NCBI GenBank assembly: GCA_040506275.1
Contig: JBEVXD010000011.1
Location: 107,273-171,272 of the forward strand
Length of the DNA stretch: 64,000 nucleotides
Direction: 5' to 3'
Source: Thiodiazotropha sp040506275
GTDB lineage: Bacteria > Pseudomonadota > Gammaproteobacteria > Chromatiales > Chromatiaceae
Within the stretch, counting starts at the first letter, position 1. The number at the start of each line of letters is the position of its first letter. Below are positions 49,386 to 57,591 of this stretch, in pieces. The notes under the pieces are model-generated. The model ran no database searches. It was not told the origin of the DNA and saw only the letters and a list, made by a program, of their open reading frames with translations. A program made the position numbers and the translations under genes.

Positions 49386-50345
49386 TTATTTGCCATAATT
49401 TCGCAAGGTCTCTTCCGACCAATAACTATCGTCAAGCTCAACATTCAGGGATATGGTAGTACGCGGAACAAAAACCATGCTGTCTTTGCCATCTCCGTGG
49501 CTGATGGCATAGATATAACGGGGATAGGTAATGCGTGGATCAGGCTGGTCAAGGGACTGCCAGTCTACGGAAACCGTTTTGATCTTTTCACCATTTTTAT
49601 AGTAGACCGTACGATAGGGAGCATAAGTCCGCTGGTCGATTTCAGTGACATGATAGTCGTACCACCAGTTTTTAAACTTGGTCGTACTCTTCAGTCGATA
49701 GACCGCTTTACCGATATGTGCACACTGGGGCCCAGGTAGACTAAGCGTATAACGGCTCTTCTCCGACCGCTCCAAACGCATTACCTCAAGACAAGCCTCG
49801 ATCTTACCCACACCAAGTAATTCATGCTCCTCATCTTCAGGGGTACGCAGCACCAGTTCACCATAGGTCAGATTGGTTCCAAACCAGACATCTTCGTGGG
49901 AAGGTTCATTTATCCGCCTGATTTTTCGCAAAGCCGGAAGCCACATAGAGATGGTCGAACCCCGTTCTGAATCTGTGTAACGGGTTAACAACACCCCAGT
50001 GCCCTTAGTTTTACCCGAGGTCAGTATTGCCATCTGCTGTGATTTGATCGCTGAATCAGCCGGGCTGTTGTTGACATAGGTTTCAAAGGTCTGGACCCCC
50101 GGTCTTCGACCTTGGGTACGCATCTCCAGAGGCGCCCTGTTGACCACCACAGCAACATCACGACCCTTACGACGACTGATGGCATTCCGTAGCAAACCGC
50201 CATGCGCCGATGTGTAGACTTGTTGTGCAATTTCATCTGCTTCCGGCAGACTCTGAGGATTACCCGGCATCGCCGCGATCAACAAGCCACTGCACATCAA
50301 CCAGACTAGGCAGGTCACTAAGTAATATGAGGGCTTTCGAAACAT
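49386..50345 (-). CDS. outer-membrane lipoprotein-sorting (LolA-like) protein
   Basis: Periplasmic protein of about 319 residues. I place the start at the ATG at 50345, which begins a signal peptide (MFRKPSYYLVTCLVWLMCSGLLIAA); an ATG 20 codons earlier (50405) would put an unusual basic helix before it. The body has the family pattern of LolA-like proteins next to MMPL exporters: GVLLTRYTDSERGSTISMWLPALRKIRRI, HEDVWFGTNLTYGEL and the ending. It is thought to accept a lipid or lipid-like cargo in the periplasm. The next gene is the exporter, which supports a joint role. Confidence 0.8.
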   Translation of the reverse strand: MFRKPSYYLVTCLVWLMCSGLLIAAMPGNPQSLPEADEIAQQVYTSAHGGLLRNAISRRKGRDVAVVVNRAPLEMRTQGRRPGVQTFETYVNNSPADSAIKSQQMAILTSGKTKGTGVLLTRYTDSERGSTISMWLPALRKIRRINEPSHEDVWFGTNLTYGELVLRTPEDEEHELLGVGKIEACLEVMRLERSEKSRYTLSLPGPQCAHIGKAVYRLKSTTKFKNWWYDYHVTEIDQRTYAPYRTVYYKNGEKIKTVSVDWQSLDQPDPRITYPRYIYAISHGDGKDSMVFVPRTTISLNVELDDSYWSEETLRNYGK

Positions 50346-50444
50346 ACCTCTGACTCTGCCATGGATGAGAGAGGCAAACAAGCGAGTGATATCCCTAACA
50401 AACATTCCTTATTCTCCAACCAGCACCATCCAATATGCACCCAG

Positions 50445-50653
50445 GTTAATACTTACCCGGCACCTTGATAGGTAGGCTCAGCCGTAGCGTACCAGCCTGC
50501 AGCAAGGCAACAAAACGCCGCTGTAGCAGGCCTATAGCAAGTTTTGATTACGCAGTCTGCAGGCAGGCTCGCTTCGGCCTCTCCTTTACATTCAAGCTGG
50601 TAGGGACGACAAGAAGGCCCTGTACTTACCTATTAAGGTGCCGGGTTAATAAC
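50445..50653. mobile_element. MITE-like element upstream of hslV
   Basis: The two ends are inverted repeats: ACCCGGCACCTTGATAGGTA (50455-50474) against ACCCGGCACCTTAATAGGTA read in reverse (50645-50626), 19 of 20 match, and both are capped by GTTA(A/T)TA. The ~150-base interior is non-coding, with no transposase. End copies recur at 946, 20246 and 60385. It lies 127 bases upstream of hslV. Transposition by a helper enzyme encoded elsewhere is inferred. Confidence 0.6.
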
Positions 50654-50718
50654 ATCAGGAGCAGTCTGGCAACACAATGAGCAATGACAATCCAAATCAA
50701 ATTTTTAGCACAGCCGAT

Positions 50719-50747
50719 TTTTCACCAGCCCCGCCCTCAGGTACAAT
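50719..50747 (+). promoter_or_regulatory. candidate sigma-70 promoter of hslV
   Basis: TTTTCA and TACAAT are separated by exactly 17 bases and end 33 bases upstream of the GTG start. The matches are 4/6 and 5/6. A sigma-32 heat-shock promoter would be expected for hslVU in many bacteria but none with CTTGAAA was seen. Confidence 0.38.
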
Positions 50748-50780
50748 CGCCGCCTTGTTATTGAATCTTTCTGGATTGAA

Positions 50781-51326
50781 GTGGAAAATTTTAGAGGCAC
50801 AACAATTCTTTCTGTCCGGCGCAATGGCAAAGTTGTCATTGGCGGCGATGGTCAGGTCTCCCTTGGTAATACCGTGATGAAGGGTAATGCCCGAAAAGTC
50901 CGACAGCTCCACAAAGGCAATGTGATCGCAGGTTTTGCCGGCGCCACCGCAGATGCCTTTACGCTGTTTGAACGCTTTGAAGGTAAGCTTGAAAAGCATC
51001 AGGGACACTTAACCCGGGCTGCTGTAGAGATGGCCAAAGACTGGAGAACCGACCGGGCACTGCGCAAACTTGAAGCGCTGCTTTGTGTGGCCGATGCCAA
51101 AGCCTCTCTGATCATCTCAGGCACCGGTGATGTGATAGAACCTGAGCATAATCTGATGGCCATTGGCTCTGGAGGCAGTTTTGCCCAGGCAGCAGCCCGT
51201 GCGCTATTGGAAAATACGGAACTCAGCGCCCGCGAGATCGTCGAAAAGGGGCTTGGTATTGCTGCTGACATCTGCATCTATACCAATCACAACCGGGTAC
51301 TGGAAGAGCTGGATAGCGAAACCTGA
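50781..51326 (+). CDS. hslV: ATP-dependent protease subunit HslV
   Basis: Peptidase of the HslUV (ClpYQ) complex, 181 residues. The start codon is GTG. After a six-residue propeptide (MENFRG) the catalytic N-terminal threonine follows (TTILSVRR). GDGQVSLG, GFAGATADAFTLFERFE and GSGGSFAQAAARALL are standard. It forms two hexameric rings with HslU on each end. The gene precedes hslU with a 206-base gap that is unusually long and structured. Confidence 0.97.
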   Translation: MENFRGTTILSVRRNGKVVIGGDGQVSLGNTVMKGNARKVRQLHKGNVIAGFAGATADAFTLFERFEGKLEKHQGHLTRAAVEMAKDWRTDRALRKLEALLCVADAKASLIISGTGDVIEPEHNLMAIGSGGSFAQAAARALLENTELSAREIVEKGLGIAADICIYTNHNRVLEELDSET

Positions 51327-51351
51327 TCCATTTGATCCTATGCAAAGAGCC

Positions 51352-51444
51352 GTCTGTAATGCAGAACAGCGCGATTTCCTGAAAACGCCATCTCTGGATG
51401 CAGAGAAAGCGCGTCAGGAATAGTGGCCTGGCGTTGTTACAGAC
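51352..51444. repeat. imperfect inverted element between hslV and hslU
   Basis: Ends are GTCTGTAA and TTACAGAC (perfect eight bases, 51352-51359 and 51437-51444). Inside are partly complementary pieces (GCGCGATTTCCTG / GCGCGTCAGGAA) and a small hairpin CTCTG-GATG-CAGAG. It may be a degenerate MITE or a folded leader that sets the HslV:HslU ratio. Confidence 0.4.
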
Positions 51445-51532
51445 ACCTTTGGATTCCTACATGCAATGTCTTGGTTCCGAAAATTTATTAATTTGGAACT
51501 GAGCCTGACATAGAGTAAACAGGTCTTAATTC

Positions 51533-52873
51533 ATGTCGCAAATCACACCCCAACAGATTGTTGCTGAGCTGAACAAACACATTATCGGCCAGAAAGATGC
51601 CAAACGCGCAGTAGCCATTGCGTTACGTAATCGCTGGCGCCGGGCTCAGGTCGATGAATCCTTACGCAATGAGATAACGCCCAAAAACATTCTGATGATC
51701 GGGCCGACCGGTGTCGGCAAGACCGAAATTGCCCGACGTCTCGCCAAATTGGCTAATGCCCCATTCATAAAAGTCGAAGCAACCAAATTCACCGAAGTGG
51801 GCTATGTCGGCAGAGAAGTGGATTCGATTATCCGGGATCTGGCAGATTCTGCAGTTAAAATGGTGCGCGAAGGCGAGATGGCCAAAGTGGCAGAAGAGGC
51901 CAGTCTTGCAACTGAGGAGCGAATTCTGGATGCGCTTCTACCCGCCCCCAAACCCAGTGGATGGGATGAGACAGAGACCACTAGCAGTAGTGTCTCCAGC
52001 TCGACCCGGGAGAAATTCAGAGAAAAGCTTCGTGCTGGTTCAATGGACGACAAAGAGATCGAAATAGAGGTCAACGCGACTCCTGTAGGTGTTGAAATCA
52101 TGGCACCTCCCGGCATGGAAGAGATGACCAGTCAGTTGCAGGGGATGTTTCAGAACCTTGGCACCGGACGTACCAGGCGACGTAAATTACGTATCAAAGA
52201 TGCCTACAAGGTACTCAATGATGAAGAGGCATCGAAACGCATCAACGAAGAGGATCTCAAGCTGCGTGCCCTGGAAACTGTAGAACAGCATGGAATTGTC
52301 TTCATCGATGAACTGGACAAGGTTACCAGCCGAACTGAGACCAGCGGAGCTGATGTGTCCCGGGAAGGGGTTCAGCGGGATCTGCTGCCTCTAGTAGAGG
52401 GCTGTACTGTCTCGACCAAGCATGGCATGGTAAAAACCGACCATATCCTTTTTATCGCATCCGGGGCTTTTCATCTCACCAAACCCTCAGATCTGATTCC
52501 AGAGCTGCAGGGACGTCTGCCGATCCGTGTGGAGTTATCTGCATTGACAACGGAGGACTTCACCCGAATCCTGACTGAACCCGATGCCTCGTTGACCGAG
52601 CAATACCAAGCACTGCTTAAGACGGAAAACGTACACCTGGAGTTTACCGAGGGGGGCATCAGAAGAATTGCTGAAACTGCCTGGCAGGTAAATGAGCGAA
52701 CTGAGAACATTGGTGCCCGCCGTCTGCACACCGTCATGGAGCGGCTGCTGGAGACCATCTCCTATGAAGCCTCAGAAAAGAGTGGAAACAGCATCGTCAT
52801 TGATGAGACTTATGTTGACGATCAGCTCTCCGTACTGGTGGCGGATGAGGACCTGAGTCAATATATTCTCTAG
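51533..52873 (+). CDS. hslU: ATP-dependent protease ATPase subunit HslU
   Basis: AAA+ unfoldase of the HslUV protease, 446 residues. It starts MSQITPQQIVAELNKHIIGQ; Walker A is GPTGVGKTEIA (~61) and Walker B is GIVFIDELDK (~255); the intermediate I-domain lies at ~110-235. The C-terminal tail SQYIL inserts into HslV and is present. The GYVG pore loop (GYVGREVDS) is intact. Confidence 0.98.
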   Translation: MSQITPQQIVAELNKHIIGQKDAKRAVAIALRNRWRRAQVDESLRNEITPKNILMIGPTGVGKTEIARRLAKLANAPFIKVEATKFTEVGYVGREVDSIIRDLADSAVKMVREGEMAKVAEEASLATEERILDALLPAPKPSGWDETETTSSSVSSSTREKFREKLRAGSMDDKEIEIEVNATPVGVEIMAPPGMEEMTSQLQGMFQNLGTGRTRRRKLRIKDAYKVLNDEEASKRINEEDLKLRALETVEQHGIVFIDELDKVTSRTETSGADVSREGVQRDLLPLVEGCTVSTKHGMVKTDHILFIASGAFHLTKPSDLIPELQGRLPIRVELSALTTEDFTRILTEPDASLTEQYQALLKTENVHLEFTEGGIRRIAETAWQVNERTENIGARRLHTVMERLLETISYEASEKSGNSIVIDETYVDDQLSVLVADEDLSQYIL

Positions 52874-53029
52874 TAGTAATCTATTGATTGGAAAGTTGTT
52901 AAAGCCAAATAATAGGACTGACACCTCAGCAAACCCTGTTAACAGCCTGCATAAGGTTTGTGATAACCGATATAAAGTTGCGATCGGGCACTTTGCCCAA
53001 GTGTCATTAACAATTAACGAGAGAAAGCC

Positions 53030-53398
53030 ATGTCACACCCCAATCCGACAGAGATCCACCTGCATAAGCAGTCCCGTGTACTGGAAATCAGCTTCGATGA
53101 CGGGAATAAATACAGTTATCCCGCAGAGTATCTGCGTGTCTTCTCCCCCTCTGCAGAGGTTCAGGGCCATGGTCCTGGTCAAGAAGTGTTGCAGGTTGGC
53201 AAGGAAGAGGTGAACATTGCCCATATTGATCCTGTGGGAAATTACGCCATCTGCCTGCATTTTGATGATGAGCACAATACAGGCATCTACTCCTGGGATA
53301 CCTTGTATCAGCTGGGTGTCCATTATGAGCAGAATTGGCAGGAGTACCTGCAACGTCTAAGTGCGGCAGGTTATGAGAGAAAGGAACCGTCGGCCTAG
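53030..53398 (+). CDS. DUF971 family protein
   Basis: A 122-residue protein made of one gamma-butyrobetaine hydroxylase N-terminal-like domain (TEIHLHKQSRVLEISFDDGNKY, YPAEYLRVFSPSAEV, YAICLHFDDEHNTGIYSWD). The role is uncertain; such domains are linked to iron-sulfur carriers in some genomes. It lies between hslU and ubiE, as in many gammaproteobacteria. The ~130 bases after it contain only a small hairpin (AACCCCGCAGGGTT). Confidence 0.92.
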   Translation: MSHPNPTEIHLHKQSRVLEISFDDGNKYSYPAEYLRVFSPSAEVQGHGPGQEVLQVGKEEVNIAHIDPVGNYAICLHFDDEHNTGIYSWDTLYQLGVHYEQNWQEYLQRLSAAGYERKEPSA

Positions 53399-53522
53399 CG
53401 CCTGACACATTGATCAGACAGAGATAAGTGGACGCAACCCCGCAGGGTTAAGCCATTCATGGTAGATACCGTGAATTGGGGGCATGTTGTAACGCCCTTG
53501 GATCTAAACAACTGGTGATGCC

Positions 53523-54272
53523 ATGAAGGAAGAAAAGACTACACATTTCGGATATCAGGATGTCCCTGTCGGCGAAAAGGCCGGTCGGGTACGGGAGGTT
53601 TTCGATTCGGTTGCCAACAAGTATGACTTGATGAACGATTTAATGTCGTTTGGTGTTCACCGGATCTGGAAGCGCCATACCATCGAGCTTTCCGGGGTGC
53701 GCAAGGGTCAGCGGGTTCTCGACCTGGCAGCAGGCACTGGTGACCTATCAGCCCGGTTCAGTGGCCTGGTGGGGAGTGATGGGGAGGTGGTCTTCTCTGA
53801 TATCAATGCCGCTATGCTGGACCAGGGCAGAGATCGAATGATTGATGAAGGACGGGTTGCCAATGTCCGCTATGTCCAGGCGGATGCCCAACACCTGCCC
53901 TTTCCAGACGACCACTTTGATTGTGTCACCATCGGTTTTGGGCTGCGCAATGTCACAGACAAGCAGTTGGCCTTAAACGACATCTTCCGGGTATTAAAAC
54001 CCGCTGGTCGTCTGCTGGTTCTGGAATTTTCCAAACCTGTTCACAAGCCACTACAGAAAATCTACGATCTCTACTCATTCAACCTGTTGCCAAAGATCGG
54101 TAAATTGGTCACTCAGGATGAAGAGAGCTACCGCTACCTGGCGGAATCGATTCGTATGCACCCGGACCAGGACACGCTGAAAGGTATGTTGGAACACGCC
54201 GGTTTTGATCGCTGCGACTATTTCAACCTGACTGGCGGCGTGGTCGCAATACATCGAGGCTACAAGCTCTAG
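53523..54272 (+). CDS. ubiE: ubiquinone/menaquinone C-methyltransferase UbiE
   Basis: SAM-dependent C-methyltransferase of quinone synthesis, 249 residues. The SAM motif is VLDLAAGTGDLSARF (~65), followed by DINAAMLDQGR, VQADAQHLPFPDDHFD and GFGLRNVTDK, which are standard. The opening THFGYQDVP is the UbiE mark. It begins the ubiE-ubiJ-ubiB order of gammaproteobacteria, so aerobic respiration with ubiquinone is expected. Confidence 0.97.
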   Translation: MKEEKTTHFGYQDVPVGEKAGRVREVFDSVANKYDLMNDLMSFGVHRIWKRHTIELSGVRKGQRVLDLAAGTGDLSARFSGLVGSDGEVVFSDINAAMLDQGRDRMIDEGRVANVRYVQADAQHLPFPDDHFDCVTIGFGLRNVTDKQLALNDIFRVLKPAGRLLVLEFSKPVHKPLQKIYDLYSFNLLPKIGKLVTQDEESYRYLAESIRMHPDQDTLKGMLEHAGFDRCDYFNLTGGVVAIHRGYKL

Positions 54273-54336
54273 GGCCTGTTATCACGAATACCATGACAGA
54301 ATTGACCATACGCCTTCTATTTATGGACGAATCGCC

Positions 54337-54966
54337 ATGACCATCAGTGCCGCTATCATCACCACCCTCGAGCAACTGCTCAACCAAGCCATCAAACTTG
54401 ATCCTGAGAGTCCAACCCGGCTGGCACCAATGCAGGGTAGCGTCATACAGCTGGACCTTATCGGACTGGGCACATCAATCTACCTAGTGCCTGAACCACA
54501 GGGTTTCCAACTCTTGAGTTACTATGAAGGCGAACCAGATTGCCTGCTTCGAGGCACACTGCTGGATCTTGCCTCCATGCGTCATGATCGCAAAAGTGCT
54601 GACCAACTGTTCAGCGGCTCGGTCACCATTGAGGGTGATACCGCCCTGGCGCAGCGTTTCGGTGAATTTTTCAGTGCTCTCGATATCGACTGGGAGGAGC
54701 AGCTCTCCCGCCTGACCGGCGATATCGCCGCTCATGAGATAGGCAGTATCGTGCGTGGGGCAGTGGACTGGGGAAAGCAGGTTAACCACACAGCTTCTCT
54801 CAATTTTAAGGAGTACCTGGAAGAAGAACTTCGCCTGATACCCGGGCGGTTTGAGATCGAACCCTTTGTTAATGAAGTGGACCGGCTACGGGATGACGTG
54901 GAACGGCTTGAAGCTCGAATTCAAAGGTTATCCCGTTCCGATGACAACGAGGATAAGCGTTCGTGA
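54337..54966 (+). CDS. ubiJ: ubiquinone biosynthesis accessory factor UbiJ (SCP2 domain)
   Basis: A 209-residue lipid-binding scaffold of the Ubi complex. The N-terminal SCP2 domain (~15-120) shows the hydrophobic ligand fold (DCLLRGTLLDLASM, SVTIEGDTALAQRFGEFFSALDIDW). The C-terminus is a coiled coil (VNEVDRLRDDVERLEARIQRL). It overlaps ubiB by four bases (GTGA), so expression is coupled. Confidence 0.95.
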   Translation: MTISAAIITTLEQLLNQAIKLDPESPTRLAPMQGSVIQLDLIGLGTSIYLVPEPQGFQLLSYYEGEPDCLLRGTLLDLASMRHDRKSADQLFSGSVTIEGDTALAQRFGEFFSALDIDWEEQLSRLTGDIAAHEIGSIVRGAVDWGKQVNHTASLNFKEYLEEELRLIPGRFEIEPFVNEVDRLRDDVERLEARIQRLSRSDDNEDKRS

Positions 54967-56621
54967 TTCACCCTTCTCAAGCCATTCGGCTGATACATAT
55001 TAATCTGGTACTGCTGCGACATGGCCTGGATGAAGTGATTCTGGCCACCCATCTCTTCCGGCCGATTCGGTTTCTGATCTACCTCTCACCCTGGTATTGG
55101 TTTCGTAAAGACCGGGGGAGCTACCCGGTAAGAATTCGTCGCGCACTCGAAGATCTTGGCCCAATTTTTGTTAAATTTGGACAGATCCTCTCCACCCGGC
55201 GCGACCTGCTTCCAGACGATCTGGCTAATGAACTCGCAAGACTACAGGACCGAGTTCCCCCCTTCCCCGGATCTCAGGCCAGAACAATCATCGAAAAGGC
55301 ATTCGGCAAGCCGGTCGATGAACTGCTTGAAGCGTTTGATGAATCACCCCTCGCTTCGGCTTCCATTGCTCAGGTGCATACGGCCCAACTTAAAGATGGA
55401 CGCAAAGTTGTAGTTAAAGTACTACGGCCAAAAATCGAAAAGACCATACGTCGTGATGTGGATCTGCTCTTCACTATTGCCAATCTCGCTGAGAAGTACT
55501 GGAAAGAGGGGCGACGATTGAGGCCTGTAGAAGTTGTGCAGGAGTACGAAAAGACCATTTTCGATGAACTGGATCTGATGCGTGAAGCGGCTAATGCTTC
55601 CCAGTTGCGCCGTAACTTTCTCAATAGCGATGCCCTCTATGTACCCGAAGTCCATTGGGACCTGACCCGGCAGAATGTCTTTGTCATGGAGCGTATCAGT
55701 GGTACGCCTGTTGGTGATATCAACGCTTTGAAAAATCAAGGCATCAGCATGAAACTGCTGGGTGAACGGGGGGTAGAGATATTCTTCACCCAAGTCTTCA
55801 AATACAACTTTTTTCATGCTGACATGCACCCCGGCAACATCTTCGTGGAACCCGACGGACGTTATATTGCCGTCGATTTCGGCATCATGGGGACACTCAC
55901 AGAAGAGGATAAACGCTATCTGGCGGAGAATCTGCTCGCCTTTTTCAACCGTGACTACAAGCGGGTAGCACAGCTTCATGTGGCCTCAGGATGGGTACCT
56001 AAAGAGACCCGTGTGGAAGAGTTCGAATCAGCTATCCGAACGGTCAGCGAACCGATCTTTGAAAAGCCCTTGAGCGAGATCTCCTTCGGTCATTTCCTGT
56101 TACGCCTGTTTCAAACAGCGCGAAGATTTGATATGGAGGTTCAGCCCCAGCTGGTGCTCCTACAAAAGACCTTATTGAATATCGAAGGCCTTGGCAGACA
56201 GCTCTACCCTGAACTCGATCTATGGACCACAGCGAAACCCTTCCTTGAACGCTGGATGAGCGAACAGATCGGTCACCGAGCCTTCGTCGGCAAGCTCAAA
56301 AAGAACCTGCCGCTATTCGCAGAGAATCTCCCTGACCTGCCGAATAAAATCAATAAAATCATCGATGACGCCGCAGCTGGACAACTGAAACTACAGTGGC
56401 AATCAGATGATCTGAACAAACTGCAAAAACAGATGCAGCGCAACCATCAGAATACGGTAACCACCATATCCGGTAGTACCATGTTACTCAGTGGCTCACT
56501 GCTACTGGTGTTCGGCAGTGGTGGACTGATTCCTGTCACAGTAGCCACCGCATTGGGTATCGGCCTGGGAATCGGGGGCGGCTTCCTGCTGTTGAAAAGC
56601 TGGTTTAACGCCTCAGGATAA
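54963..56621 (+). CDS. ubiB: UbiB family kinase-like ATPase
   Basis: Membrane-bound atypical kinase/ATPase needed for ubiquinone synthesis, 552 residues. The start is GTG overlapping ubiJ. The KxGQ motif (FVKFGQILSTRRDLLP, residues ~67-82) and the alanine-rich loop (ASASIAQVHTA) of the ADCK/UbiB family are intact, as is HADMHPGN (~286) and VDFGIMG of the catalytic loop. Two C-terminal membrane helices close it (~500-550). Confidence 0.97.
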   Translation: MIHPSQAIRLIHINLVLLRHGLDEVILATHLFRPIRFLIYLSPWYWFRKDRGSYPVRIRRALEDLGPIFVKFGQILSTRRDLLPDDLANELARLQDRVPPFPGSQARTIIEKAFGKPVDELLEAFDESPLASASIAQVHTAQLKDGRKVVVKVLRPKIEKTIRRDVDLLFTIANLAEKYWKEGRRLRPVEVVQEYEKTIFDELDLMREAANASQLRRNFLNSDALYVPEVHWDLTRQNVFVMERISGTPVGDINALKNQGISMKLLGERGVEIFFTQVFKYNFFHADMHPGNIFVEPDGRYIAVDFGIMGTLTEEDKRYLAENLLAFFNRDYKRVAQLHVASGWVPKETRVEEFESAIRTVSEPIFEKPLSEISFGHFLLRLFQTARRFDMEVQPQLVLLQKTLLNIEGLGRQLYPELDLWTTAKPFLERWMSEQIGHRAFVGKLKKNLPLFAENLPDLPNKINKIIDDAAAGQLKLQWQSDDLNKLQKQMQRNHQNTVTTISGSTMLLSGSLLLVFGSGGLIPVTVATALGIGLGIGGGFLLLKSWFNASG

Positions 56622-56672
56622 TTCCCATCTTCTGCAAACAAATAGACCACCCCTCTCAACACAGACCCAAGT

Positions 56673-56739
56673 AGTAGGGTGTGCCGCCTAAAAATGTAGG
56701 GTGCGCCGCCTAAGAATGTAGGGTGCGCCCTGCCGCACC
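56673..56739. repeat. three tandem ~22-base repeats (GTAGGGTGCGCC...)
   Basis: Three copies in direct order, beginning at 56673, 56696 and 56718: GTAGGGTGTGCCGCCTAAAAAT, GTAGGGTGCGCCGCCTAAGAAT and a third that ends as the usual palindrome half (GTAGGGTGCGCCCTGCCGCACC). It lies between ubiB and the zinc-ribbon gene. It looks like slippage of one dispersed palindrome. Confidence 0.7.
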
Positions 56740-56829
56740 GCTCAAGGAGCAGGCTAATACCAACCTTGGCGCAATGACAAAATTGATCCATGATTAAAGG
56801 TATAGCCAAGAAGTACGGGAGATAAAAAG

Positions 56830-57348
56830 ATGAGCGAGACCCCCCAAGATACAATGGAAAGAATGGCAAAGGCCTATGACAAGATGCTACAGGAGGTTCA
56901 TGAAGCTGCTGAGTCGGCCCGTGAGAACGCCCTCCCCGGCTTAAAGGACTATCTGGCAGATGCCCGGGAAAAACTTATCGAACTGGGCGAATTGAGCCGG
57001 GAAGAGGCAGATAAGGTTTCCACCTATGTGGAAAGGGATATGAAGGACGCTGCCAACTATCTTCTTGAGACAGGTGAACAACTCTCCGCCTGGTGGCGTT
57101 TCGATGTTCAACTGGTAGAAGAGCGCATGTTCGAAATGTTCACCAGCGTTGCAGACCAGACCAAATTAGAGTTGGCAAAACTGGCAGAGCGGGCCAACAA
57201 CGCGTCCCTCTATCATACCGGAGAAGTGACAGGTCCAGGCACACTTGTCTGCGCCCAATGCGGCAAAGAGATGCACTTCAAAAAAACTGGCCACATCCCA
57301 CCCTGCTCGGGATGCAAAGGTACCGATTTTCAGCGTGCTTCCAGTTAG
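56830..57348 (+). CDS. zinc ribbon-containing DUF1451 protein
   Basis: A 172-residue protein, helical in the N-terminal two thirds (a long coiled-coil-like stretch with LSREEADKVSTYVERDMKDAANYL) and ending in a zinc ribbon CAQCGKEMHFKK, then CSGCKGTDF, i.e. two CxxC pairs. This is the layout of the DUF1451 family (E. coli YgiT-unrelated small ribbon proteins). GGGAG ribosome site. The role is unknown. Confidence 0.88.
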   Translation: MSETPQDTMERMAKAYDKMLQEVHEAAESARENALPGLKDYLADAREKLIELGELSREEADKVSTYVERDMKDAANYLLETGEQLSAWWRFDVQLVEERMFEMFTSVADQTKLELAKLAERANNASLYHTGEVTGPGTLVCAQCGKEMHFKKTGHIPPCSGCKGTDFQRASS

Positions 57349-57456
57349 CTATAGCTGAGTATGATTCATAACAGTTAAATCTCTCGCAAAGAGGCAAAGG
57401 GAACAGCAATAACCGTTTATGATCAACATCAACTCCCAGCCAACACATAGCCCATT

Positions 57457-57543
57457 GTAGGTTGGATAAGCGCAGCGCCATCCGACACTTTCAGGTGTTT
57501 ACCGCAGGAGATTGTCGGATGGCGCTCCGCTTATCCGACCTAC
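57457..57543. repeat. inverted-repeat element of the GTAGGTTGGATAAGCGC type
   Basis: 31-base arms (57457-57487 and 57513-57543) are inverted copies with few mismatches: GTAGGTTGGATAAGCGCAGC pairs with the reverse of GCTCCGCTTATCCGACCTAC. The 25-base spacer contains no gene. This consensus is a familiar dispersed repeat in proteobacterial intergenic DNA. It lies between the zinc-ribbon gene and the convergent lipoprotein. Confidence 0.8.
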
Positions 57544-57591
57544 GACTCTGTCTCACCAGCTTCTCAGCGAGACCAATGGCAAAGCGACACC

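Noticed and set aside
50656..50780. Sigma-32 heat-shock promoter of hslVU
   Set aside because: The CTTGAAA and CCCCAT boxes at proper spacing could not be found; a sigma-70-like pair fits better.
50677..50877. 66-codon frame overlapping the start of hslV
   Set aside because: It runs through the candidate promoter and into hslV in another frame; hslV has unmistakable catalytic residues and a GTG start.
56673..56739. Possible CRISPR array
   Set aside because: Three units are directly adjacent with no spacers and match a dispersed palindrome; no cas genes are present anywhere.
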